From: Candidatus Atribacteria bacterium 1244-E10-H5-B2
GTDB taxonomy: Bacteria; Atribacterota; JS1; SB-45; 34-128
Length of the DNA: 12,429 bases
Assembly: GCA_003575245.1 (NCBI GenBank)
Contig: NMQN01000816.1
Location: forward strand, 1-12,429
Direction: 5' to 3'
In this document: in pieces, positions 6,197-12,429 of the stretch
Layout of the letters: every line of letters starts with the position of its first letter
Position numbering within the stretch: the first letter of the stretch is position 1
The notes under the pieces: model-generated
Database searches by the model: none
What the model saw: the letters and a program-made list of their open reading frames with translations, nothing else
Told to the model about the DNA's origin: nothing
Position numbers and translations under genes: made by a program

Positions 6197-7168
6197 ATGT
6201 ATAAAGTTATAATAACAGACTATTATTATCCAAATTTAAATGAAGAGAGAAAAGTATTTGAAGGCACTGGCATTGAAATAATTGATTGTAAAGGTAAATG
6301 CAAAAATGAAGAAGATGTAATTCGATATACAAAAAATGCAGATGCAATTATTACACAATTCGTACCAATTACTAAAGAGGTAATTGGTAATTTAAAAAAT
6401 TGTAAAATTATAGTCAGATATGCGATCGGGTTAGATAATATAGATATAGCAGAAGCAACAAAGAAAAAAATAATGGTTGCAAATGTTCCTGATTACTGTA
6501 TTGAAGAGGTATCCAACCAAGCATTAACCCTGATGTTAGCAGTTTTGAGAAAATTAACTATTGCAGATAGAGAAACCCGGAAAGGAAATTGTAGCTATGA
6601 AAATACTAAACCACTTTACAGATTATCAAAAATGAATTTAGGAATTATAGCTTTTGGTAGAATAGCCCGCGAATTTGTAAAAAAAGCCGAGGTTTTAGGA
6701 TTTAAAAATATTTTTATCTATGATCCGTATTTTAAAGATTTAAAGAAATTTCCAAATTATAAATTTGTATCTTTAAAATATTTACTTGAAAATTCTAATA
6801 TAATTTCTATTCACGCACCATCCACAAAAGAAACAAAACATTTAATTAATAAAAAAACTATAAAATTGATGAAAAATGGGGTGTATTTAATAAATACATC
6901 GAGAGGAGATTTAATAAATGAAAATGATCTATTTGAAACATTGAGAGAAAATAAATTTTCTGGTGTAGGCTTAGATGTTTTATCAAAAGAAGAAATTGAG
7001 AAAAGTAATCCCCTATTACAGTTTGATAATGTGATATTAACTCCTCATATGGGATGGTACTCAGTTGATTCAATTAAGGAGTTACAGAGAAAAGTAGCAG
7101 AACAGATTAAAAAGGGATTGCTTGAAAAAAATCCGGATTATTGTGTAAACAGAGAAGTATTGGATTGA
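6197..7168 (+). CDS. D-isomer-specific 2-hydroxyacid dehydrogenase (NAD-dependent)
   Basis: This 323-residue enzyme belongs to the family of D-lactate, glyoxylate/hydroxypyruvate and 3-phosphoglycerate dehydrogenases, interconverting a 2-hydroxy acid and a 2-keto acid. The catalytic triad is complete: R236 in NTSRGDL, E265 in DVLSKEE and H284 in LTPHMGW. The Rossmann glycine motif reads LGIIAFGRIA (148-157), with Ala where the middle Gly is usual. The acidic residue D176 in IYDPY at the end of the second beta-strand predicts NAD rather than NADP. It starts five bases after dgoK, with AAGGGGGA (6177-6184) upstream. Its likely job is to reduce or oxidise a sugar-acid-derived 2-keto acid, but glyoxylate or hydroxypyruvate reduction is equally possible. 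The 166 bases that follow are A-rich, with no gene and no convincing promoter. Confidence 0.9.
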   Translation: MYKVIITDYYYPNLNEERKVFEGTGIEIIDCKGKCKNEEDVIRYTKNADAIITQFVPITKEVIGNLKNCKIIVRYAIGLDNIDIAEATKKKIMVANVPDYCIEEVSNQALTLMLAVLRKLTIADRETRKGNCSYENTKPLYRLSKMNLGIIAFGRIAREFVKKAEVLGFKNIFIYDPYFKDLKKFPNYKFVSLKYLLENSNIISIHAPSTKETKHLINKKTIKLMKNGVYLINTSRGDLINENDLFETLRENKFSGVGLDVLSKEEIEKSNPLLQFDNVILTPHMGWYSVDSIKELQRKVAEQIKKGLLEKNPDYCVNREVLD

Positions 7169-7334
7169 TTCTATTATTCTTTAATAAGAAAGAAATTTGT
7201 AGCATAATTTAGACAGAGAATATCTTAAAAAAGGCCAATACAAAAAAAATATTAAGGGGGTGGAAAAAAGAATATTTATCGTAATATATAAAAAAATAGT
7301 TAAAAAATAAAAAAAAGAAAGGAAAAAAAGTATT

Positions 7335-8363
7335 ATGAAAAAATTATTTTTACTTGCATTGGTTGTAATGTTTTTGCTTGTTTCAGTTCAATTTACTATG
7401 GCGAAATCTATTACTATGAAAGTAGCTTGGTCGGAAAGTGCTGATCCGTTTGAACATATGGTTTCAGCCGGAATGTATGTTTTTAAGAAATGTGTAGAGG
7501 AATATACTGGAGGTGTTATTGAGGTTAAATTATATCCCGCTGGACAATTGGGTGATGCGAAGTCAACTTTGGAACAGGTTAAAGAAGGAGTAATTCAAGG
7601 ATGTATGAGCATTCCAAGTGGTTTAATTGCAGGAAGGTATTATCCGGATTTCTTTATATTTGATGTTCCATATTTATTCTCAAATTGTGCAGTTGCCTGG
7701 GAAGTACTAAATCCAAATTCCGAATTTATCAAGAGGATAAGTGATGACCTTGCTAAAAAAACGGGTCTTCGGTTATTAGACCTTGGTATTGAAGGAATGA
7801 GACATTTTACCAACGATATACGCCCAATAAAATCTCCGGATGACTTAAAAGGCTTGAAAATCAGAACTATGGAGGTTCCAGCTCATATGGAAATGGTTAA
7901 AGCACTGGGAGCCTCGCCAATTCCTGTGCCATGGCTTGAACTTTATACCTCATTACAAACTGGAGTTGTAGATGGAGAAGAAAATCCAGTGTCCAATATT
8001 AATTATATGAAGTTTTATGAGGTACAAAAATATTTAACTCTTGATGGACATATTACTTTATTGGATGCATTTGTGATAAATGATAAATGGTTTAATTCTC
8101 AATCTAAAAGTAACCAAAAAGCAATATTGCAGGCAGCAAAAATGATGGCACTTGCTCATAGAGGCATGAACGAAATATTGGAAGGCAAAGGATTAGAATT
8201 ATTACAGGAGAAGATGGAAGTAATCTTCTTGACGGCCCAAGAGAAAGAAGCATTCAAAGAAGCATGTCAAGGACCAGTTACAGATTATATTAAATCTCAG
8301 ATTAGTAGACCAGAACTTTTAGATGAATTACTCCAGAAAGTTAAAGAAGCAGAAGGAAAATAA
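7335..8363 (+). CDS. dctP: TRAP transporter solute-binding protein DctP
   Basis: This 342-residue exported receptor of a TRAP transporter has a signal peptide (MKKLF, hydrophobic core to about 20, cleavage near TMA|KS at residue 23). Family landmarks are YPAGQLGD (67-74), DVPYLF (110-115), and LKIRTMEVPAHMEMVKALGA (174-193), which contains R177, the arginine that normally holds the ligand carboxylate. PVPWLELYTSLQTGVVDGEENP follows at 197-218. The Arg argues for a carboxylate ligand such as a sugar acid, hydroxy acid or keto acid. GAAAGGA (7317-7323) lies eleven bases before the ATG. dctQ and dctM follow after a strong hairpin. Confidence 0.93.
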   Translation: MKKLFLLALVVMFLLVSVQFTMAKSITMKVAWSESADPFEHMVSAGMYVFKKCVEEYTGGVIEVKLYPAGQLGDAKSTLEQVKEGVIQGCMSIPSGLIAGRYYPDFFIFDVPYLFSNCAVAWEVLNPNSEFIKRISDDLAKKTGLRLLDLGIEGMRHFTNDIRPIKSPDDLKGLKIRTMEVPAHMEMVKALGASPIPVPWLELYTSLQTGVVDGEENPVSNINYMKFYEVQKYLTLDGHITLLDAFVINDKWFNSQSKSNQKAILQAAKMMALAHRGMNEILEGKGLELLQEKMEVIFLTAQEKEAFKEACQGPVTDYIKSQISRPELLDELLQKVKEAEGK

Positions 8364-8416
8364 ATTAATTAAAGTAAACGAAAAGACGTATCTTAGATAG
8401 TTGTTTACTTACAAAA

Positions 8417-8460
8417 TGGGAAAGCTCTTTAATTTTTTAGAGAATTATTGAGCTTTCCCA
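8417..8460 (+). promoter_or_regulatory. 11-bp stem-loop between dctP and dctQ
   Basis: TGGGAAAGCTC (8417-8427) is perfectly complementary to GAGCTTTCCCA (8450-8460), with a 22-base loop. It is followed by CAAATATTTTTATA, a broken T-run, so it could act as a leaky terminator. Alternatively it could block 3' decay and keep the receptor message abundant relative to the permease message. Confidence 0.65.
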
Positions 8461-8521
8461 CAAATATTTTTATAAGCATATTTCTTATTTCTTGGCCTCA
8501 GGTTTATTAAGGATACAAATA

Positions 8522-9004
8522 ATGAAATTTTTAAAAAAATTATCAAATAATATCAATATCATTAGTATAGTTATTGGAAATTCATTTATTGTTTTAGGAC
8601 TGATTTTAATTTTTATTGAGGTAATTTTAAGATATTTATTTAATTTTGGGTTTAGATGGATTGAAGAGATTACATGCTTTTCCTTTGCATATGTTGCTTT
8701 TTTAGGTGCAAGTGTTGTTTTAGAAGAAGACAATCATATGAGAATTGATGTATTTACGAATAGATTCCCCGGGAGAATTAAAAATAAAATTAATTTAATA
8801 TTTTCTATATTAATAATAATATTTTTGATTGTTTTAACTTATGAAGGAATAATATTAGTAAAAGTCGGATTGAACGCTAAGGCACCAGCATCACAAATAA
8901 GTATGGCACTTCCATATTTTGCTATCCTCTTAGGTAGTTTTTTTATGCTTATACAAGCAATTAATAATTTTTTTAAAGGATTTATTATAAAGAGGAGGAA
9001 ATAA
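8522..9004 (+). CDS. dctQ: TRAP transporter small membrane subunit DctQ
   Basis: This 160-residue protein has four membrane segments (about 13-38, 49-67, 88-112 and 127-150). The DctQ signature RWIEEITCFSFAYVAFLGA (45-63) is followed by LEEDNHMRID (67-76). The start chosen is ATG at 8522, because AAGGA (8509-8513) lies eight bases upstream. The frame is open to a TTG at 8492, but that has no ribosome site and would add ten residues unlike the family N-terminus. The protein forms the membrane complex with DctM and receives ligand from DctP. Its last codons carry the ribosome site of dctM. Confidence 0.9.
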   Translation: MKFLKKLSNNINIISIVIGNSFIVLGLILIFIEVILRYLFNFGFRWIEEITCFSFAYVAFLGASVVLEEDNHMRIDVFTNRFPGRIKNKINLIFSILIIIFLIVLTYEGIILVKVGLNAKAPASQISMALPYFAILLGSFFMLIQAINNFFKGFIIKRRK

Positions 9005-9006
9005 GT

Positions 9007-10296
9007 TTGTCTTATATTGTTCCCCTTTTAATTTCATTTTTCAGTCTTTTGTTTTTAGGAATGCCTATTGCCTTTGTATTGGGGATTTCATCAGTTTTAT
9101 ATTTTATAATTTCAGGAAATTATTCGGCTTTATATATAATTGCTCACCGAAGTTTTGCCGGAATGAATAGTTTTGTTCTTCTAGCGGTTCCTCTGTTTAT
9201 ATTAGCAGGAGAAATTATAAATAAAGGAAAGATATCTGAAAAAATATTAATGTTTGCTAATGTTTCTGTTGGAAGATGTAGAGGTGGTTTAGGTTATGCA
9301 AATGTTTTAGCTAGTATGCTATTTGGAGGATTAACTGGTTCTGCTCTTGCAGATGTAGCTGCACTCGGGCCTTTAGAGATTGATATGATGACTAAACAAG
9401 GATATGATAAAGAATTTAGCACTGCTATTACTGCTGCTTCAGCACTCCAGGGACCAATTATTCCTCCAAGTATTCCTGCTGTATTAATTGCATCGGTTAC
9501 CGGAATATCTGTCGGAGGTCTATTTATCGGGAGTGCAATTCCTGGAGTTATGGTTGGTTTAGGAGCCATGTTTGTGGTATATATTCTTTCGATAAGAAGA
9601 AATTATCCAGTAGAAAAGAAAAAATATACTTTAAAGGAAATTTTGAATATTTTTTTACTAACTATTCCCGCACTTTTTACTATTGTAATAATTTTAGGCG
9701 GAATTATTGGAGGCATATTTACACCTACGGAAGCTGCAGCAGTAGCAGTTGTTTACGTAATAATCCTTTCATTAATTACCAGAAATTTAAATATAAAAAA
9801 TTTTATAAGTGCATTGACATCAGCTCTTAGAACAACTGCAAAAATATTCATAATTGTTGGTTTTGCCACAGTATTTTCTTGGATTATAGCCATTGAAAAT
9901 ATTCCAGAAATAATTTCTAATTTGTTACTTAGCGTTTCTGCCAATAGATACGTGATTATATTAATAATTAATTTGATTATGTTATTTTGGGGGATGTGGA
10001 TGGATACAGCGCCATCTATTGTTATTTTAATTCCCTTATTTTTACCTATTGCCAAAGAAATTGGAATTCATCCTGTTCACTTTGGAGTTATAATGATTGT
10101 AAATTTAATGATAGGTCAAATTAGCCCCCCTTTTGGCATGACCCTGTATACCGCTCAAGCAGTGGGAAAAGTGGAATTTAGCGGATTAATCAAAAATATA
10201 ATTCCATTTGTTATCATAGATATAGTTGTTTTAATTATGATTACTTATATCCCTGCAATTAGCCTTTGGTTGCCAGACGTATTTAATTTCTTATAA
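9007..10296 (+). CDS. dctM: TRAP transporter large permease subunit DctM
   Basis: This 429-residue ion-coupled permease has the usual DctM length and about eleven to twelve membrane segments. Conserved stretches are GGLGYANVLASMLFGGLTGSA (in two parts: GGLGYANVLAS and MLFGGLTGSALADVAALGP), SALQGPIIPPSIPAVL, FTPTEAAAVAVVY, and near the C-terminus GQISPPFGMTLY. These form the elevator-type transport domain. The start is TTG at 9007, supported by AGGAGG (8993-8998) eight bases upstream within the end of dctQ; the gap to dctQ is two bases. No nearby in-frame ATG is better placed. The stop codon abuts the larA-like gene, so the permease and that enzyme are very likely translated from one message. 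Confidence 0.95.
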   Translation: MSYIVPLLISFFSLLFLGMPIAFVLGISSVLYFIISGNYSALYIIAHRSFAGMNSFVLLAVPLFILAGEIINKGKISEKILMFANVSVGRCRGGLGYANVLASMLFGGLTGSALADVAALGPLEIDMMTKQGYDKEFSTAITAASALQGPIIPPSIPAVLIASVTGISVGGLFIGSAIPGVMVGLGAMFVVYILSIRRNYPVEKKKYTLKEILNIFLLTIPALFTIVIILGGIIGGIFTPTEAAAVAVVYVIILSLITRNLNIKNFISALTSALRTTAKIFIIVGFATVFSWIIAIENIPEIISNLLLSVSANRYVIILIINLIMLFWGMWMDTAPSIVILIPLFLPIAKEIGIHPVHFGVIMIVNLMIGQISPPFGMTLYTAQAVGKVEFSGLIKNIIPFVIIDIVVLIMITYIPAISLWLPDVFNFL

Positions 10297-10308
10297 ATGA
10301 GGAAAATT

Positions 10309-11652
10309 ATGAAATATCAAAATGTGAAAATAGCATACGGAAAAGATACATTAAAATTTGGATTGCCGAAAAATAACCCAGTTGATATTATTATTCCTGA
10401 AGTAGTAACTCCTATAAAAGATCTTGATATGGCAATTAAGGAATCATTAAAAAATCCATATGGATGTGAACCTCTTTCTAAAATTATTAATCCAAAATCA
10501 AAAATTATATTTATTGTGGATGATAACACTAGACCAACACCAACTAAAAAAATAGTAGTGCCTATATTAGAATTTTTAGAAAATAAAGGAATACCGAATA
10601 GTAATATATCAATAATATTTGCCTTAGGTGGACATAGAAAATTAAACAAAAAAGAAATGATTTCAATTTTAGGAGATGAAATAATTAATAATTATTGTGT
10701 AATAAATCATGAAGCAAGAGAAATAAAGAAACAGATATATTTAGGTGAAACAGCATTTGGCACACCCGTTTATCTCAACAAGGGAGTATATAAGGCAGAT
10801 TTAAGAATATTAATTGGGATCATTAAACCGCATAATCAAGCCGGATATACAGGAGGAGGAAAATCTATTTTACCGGGAGTTTGTGGCATAGAAACGATAT
10901 TATCAAATCATAGTTTTAGGTCAACTGGCCATAAAAAATCTCGTTTAGGAATAATAAAAGGTAATCCTATTAGAGAAGATATAGAGGAAGCATTAAGAAA
11001 AATCGGTCCTACCTTTATGGTTAATTTAGTCTCTGATCATTTGGGACATTTTGGTAAAGTCTTTAGCGGGGATTATATTAAAGCCCATAGAATGGGTGTT
11101 AAATATTTGGATAGATTAATGAAAAAAATAATTAATAAAAAAGCAGATATTTGTATATGTGGCACCCCAGATCCTATAGATATAAATTTCTATCAAATGT
11201 TAAATTCATTGAGTGCATCTTATAGGGTAGAGCGCCCTTTTATTAAAAAAAATGGAATAATTATTGTTGCAGGTAGAGCCCATGAAGGAATAAGTTCTGG
11301 AAATTTTTATGCAGAATTAAGGCGTAATGTGAATAATATTCATTTACTATGGAACAAAATAAAACGTTCAAAAGATTTTTCATTTAATGACCGTCCAGCT
11401 TTGCATATTTTTTTAGAAGGAGCATTGAAATATGAAATATTAGTTGTGTCTGAAGAAAAAAATCATAAATATTTCCGCGAGATGAATATAATGTTTTATA
11501 GAAATATTGAAAATGTTGTTAAATATGCTATTAATAAAAAAGGTTCTTTTTCCAGAATAGTTGTTTTGCCATATGCACCTTATCTTATCTGTAATTATGA
11601 AAAAGAAAAAAATGTAAAAGATAATTCATTAACAAGTTTAATAAAAAAATAA
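10309..11652 (+). CDS. larA: LarA-family nickel-pincer racemase/epimerase homologue
   Basis: This 447-residue protein (DUF2088/LarA family) would invert the C2 hydroxyl of a 2-hydroxy acid using the nickel-pincer nucleotide. The residues known from Lactiplantibacillus plantarum LarA line up almost number for number. R75 sits in DDNTRPTP, H109 in GGHRK and H175 in KPHNQAGY. K185, which would bind the cofactor covalently, is in GGGKSILPG, and H201, a nickel ligand, is in LSNH. The usual QxxK pair is Q296 with N299 instead of Lys (DINFYQMLNS), which may alter substrate choice. The start is ATG 10309 because GAGG (10299-10302) sits just before it and MKYQNVKIAYG matches family N-termini. ATG 10297 is in frame but lacks a ribosome site. 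No larB, larC or larE is in the window, so the cofactor genes must be elsewhere if it is active. Confidence 0.85.
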   Translation: MKYQNVKIAYGKDTLKFGLPKNNPVDIIIPEVVTPIKDLDMAIKESLKNPYGCEPLSKIINPKSKIIFIVDDNTRPTPTKKIVVPILEFLENKGIPNSNISIIFALGGHRKLNKKEMISILGDEIINNYCVINHEAREIKKQIYLGETAFGTPVYLNKGVYKADLRILIGIIKPHNQAGYTGGGKSILPGVCGIETILSNHSFRSTGHKKSRLGIIKGNPIREDIEEALRKIGPTFMVNLVSDHLGHFGKVFSGDYIKAHRMGVKYLDRLMKKIINKKADICICGTPDPIDINFYQMLNSLSASYRVERPFIKKNGIIIVAGRAHEGISSGNFYAELRRNVNNIHLLWNKIKRSKDFSFNDRPALHIFLEGALKYEILVVSEEKNHKYFREMNIMFYRNIENVVKYAINKKGSFSRIVVLPYAPYLICNYEKEKNVKDNSLTSLIKK

Positions 11653-11667
11653 TTGAGAGGAGATAAA

Positions 11668-11836
11668 ATGAAGAAATGTAAAGGGGTAATCCCCCCAATA
11701 GTAACTCCCTTTAAACAAGATGGGAGTATTAACGAAGCTAGTTTAGAAAAATAGCCTTAATTTTTTGAGAAAACCCGGGGGGACCCGGGTAATTTTTTTT
11801 GCCCTTTTTTCATCTAACACAAGGATATCATGGTGA
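11668..11836 (+). pseudogene. broken second DHDPS-family aldolase gene (5' part only)
   Basis: ATG at 11668, after GAGAGGAGA (11655-11662), begins a clear DHDPS-family N-terminus: MKKCKGVIPPIVTPFKQDG followed by SINEASLEK. A TAG at 11752-11754 ends it after 28 codons, against about 290-300 in the family. In the +1 frame, open to TGA at 11834-11836, the residues NFLRK and then FFALFSSN resemble the next family segment (typically NFLxxKGVxGxFxLGSNG). The gene therefore seems to have lost its frame rather than simply ended. The homopolymer-rich stretch 11746-11810 could hold natural indels or assembly errors. Nothing resembling the rest of the barrel, including the catalytic Tyr and Lys, follows. 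It is a paralogue, not a copy, of the aldolase at 4264, since the N-termini differ. Confidence 0.7.
11773..11800 (+). terminator. GC-rich hairpin with eight-T run
   Basis: ACCCGGG (11773-11779) pairs with CCCGGGT (11784-11790) around the tetraloop GGGA, followed by AA and eight Ts (11793-11800). This is the textbook shape of a Rho-independent terminator and would end the dctPQM-larA transcript. However, it sits inside sequence that looks like the frame-shifted aldolase, so it may instead be an accident of decay or of consensus error. Confidence 0.5.
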
Positions 11837-12059
11837 TATAAAAGAATGGTATCAAAAAAATATCCATAAAATGAAACTCCATATAGATACGAAAGATTGG
11901 ATTGAAAGGGAAGTATATGGAAAGGGGAGGTGGTCAAATTCAAATAATTTATCTAGACATATAAAGTTAAAATTTAAAGATAGAAGAGGAGGTGAAAAGA
12001 AAAAAATATTTAATGTCAGGATAATTCTAGATCTTGAAAAAAAGAATGAGAAAAAATAA
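11793..12059 (+). other. unrecognised coding fragment
   Basis: The frame is open from just after a TAA at 11790-11792 to TAA at 12057-12059. There is no ribosome site before its only upstream-type start (a TTG inside the T-run), nor before the first ATG at 11871. The residues from about 11826 on, including GYHGDIKEWYQ, KDWIEREVYGKGRW and HIKLKFKDRRGG, have the mixed charged, aromatic and beta-like composition of a real protein, so this may be the 3' end of a gene whose start was lost. I do not recognise the family. It lies between the broken aldolase and the next binding-protein gene. If the break upstream is a deletion joint, this would be the far side of it. Confidence 0.35.
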
Positions 12060-12094
12060 ATTTCAATGGAAGTAAAAGATTTTAAGGAGGAAAG

Positions 12095-12429
12095 ATGATG
12101 AAAAATTTTAAAAAAAGTATTTTTGTTTTGGCATTAGTAGTATTTTTAATGGTAGGACTCTTCACTGGAATGGCGATTGCTGAGGAAAAGATAATCAAGA
12201 TTGGCACTGTATTTCCGTTAACTGGTCCTTGTGCTCTTGCTGGTGCTCGTTGTAAGGCGGCTGTGGAGACTGCAGTAGAAGTTATTAACAATATCCATCC
12301 TGAGTGCGATGTTCCTTTAGCTAATCAGAGTGGTATCCTTGATGGATATAAAATTGTTTTAGTCCATGCTGATCATCAAGGAAAACCCGATGTAGGTAAA
12401 ACTGAAACTGAGCGACTCTTCAATCAAGA
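12095..12429 (+). CDS. ABC-type branched-chain amino-acid-like substrate-binding protein (5' part)
   Basis: The gene runs off the window with about 111 codons visible. Adjacent ATGs at 12095 and 12098 share the strong AAGGAGG (12084-12090); the second has better spacing (seven bases). A signal peptide is evident: MMKNFKKS, a hydrophobic core to about 25, and cleavage at AIA|EE near residue 29. The mature start IKIGTVFPLTGPCALAGARC followed by KAAVETAVEVINN is the first lobe of the Peripla_BP_6 (LivK-like) family, and DGYKIVLVHADHQGKP fits the next strand. Two cysteines in GPCALAGARC could form a disulphide. LivH, M, G and F partners would be expected downstream, outside the window. Ligands of this family include amino acids, amides and aromatic acids, so the substrate is open. 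Confidence 0.85.
   Translation, partial: MMKNFKKSIFVLALVVFLMVGLFTGMAIAEEKIIKIGTVFPLTGPCALAGARCKAAVETAVEVINNIHPECDVPLANQSGILDGYKIVLVHADHQGKPDVGKTETERLFNQ

Noticed and set aside
7177..7194. TTCTTT/AAAGAA stem as a terminator after the dehydrogenase
   Set aside because: Only six A-T-rich pairs and no T-run; such stems are frequent by chance here.
7260..7310. A 16-codon GTG ORF in the gap before dctP
   Set aside because: The G-run overlaps the start codon, so there is no spaced ribosome site, and the peptide is low-complexity Lys/Ile.
8492..8521. TTG at 8492 as the start of dctQ
   Set aside because: It has no ribosome site, whereas ATG 8522 has AAGGA eight bases upstream and gives the usual N-terminus.
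9294..10055. Open frames on the opposite strand of dctM
   Set aside because: They lie antisense to strongly conserved dctM segments and have no ribosome sites or family patterns; they are shadows of the real gene.
1..12429. CRISPR arrays, tRNA or rRNA genes, insertion-sequence ends
   Set aside because: By eye I found no regularly spaced repeats, no cloverleaf or rRNA-like stretch, and no transposase gene or paired terminal inverted repeats.

Overview
The window is AT-rich, with every recognisable gene on the + strand. It reads as one accessory carbohydrate- or organic-acid-uptake island of an anaerobic bacterium. The low GC, strong AGGAGG-type ribosome sites, SBP-rich transport and a nickel-racemase homologue fit a Firmicutes-like or Atribacterota-like genome. 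That placement is an inference, because no phylogenetic marker gene is present.

Layout. Positions 1-633 hold the 3' end of a small membrane-protein gene, an unrecognised 56-residue membrane peptide, and a consensus sigma-70-type promoter (425-452). The promoter feeds a locally GC-rich, hairpin-rich leader that ends in a terminator-like hairpin just before the ribosome site of an 84-residue XRE-type HTH regulator (634-888). Positions 1148-4172 encode a complete tripartite tricarboxylate transporter, tctC-tctB-tctA. Positions 4264-7168 encode three tightly packed catabolic enzymes: a DHDPS/KDG-aldolase family lyase, a DgoK-like 2-keto-3-deoxy-sugar-acid kinase and a D-2-hydroxyacid dehydrogenase. 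Positions 7335-10296 encode a complete TRAP transporter, dctP-dctQ-dctM, followed directly by a LarA-family (nickel-pincer) racemase/epimerase (to 11652). From 11668 a second aldolase gene begins with a good ribosome site but breaks after 28 codons; aldolase-like residues continue in another frame, through a GC-rich terminator-like hairpin. An unrecognised coding fragment follows (to 12059), and then the start of an ABC-type branched-chain amino-acid-like binding protein, cut by the window edge.

How the parts may work together (inference): the TTT and TRAP systems would import carboxylates such as sugar acids. The LarA homologue could invert the C2 hydroxyl, and the dehydrogenase could oxidise or reduce a 2-hydroxy/2-keto acid. 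The kinase and aldolase would then phosphorylate and cleave a 2-keto-3-deoxy acid to pyruvate plus an aldehyde. No sugar-acid dehydratase and no LarB/C/E cofactor genes are in the window. The most notable points are the LarA homologue in a sugar-acid setting, with the Lys of its QxxK motif replaced by Asn; the structured leader in front of the regulator; hairpins at both binding-protein/permease junctions; and the wrecked second aldolase.
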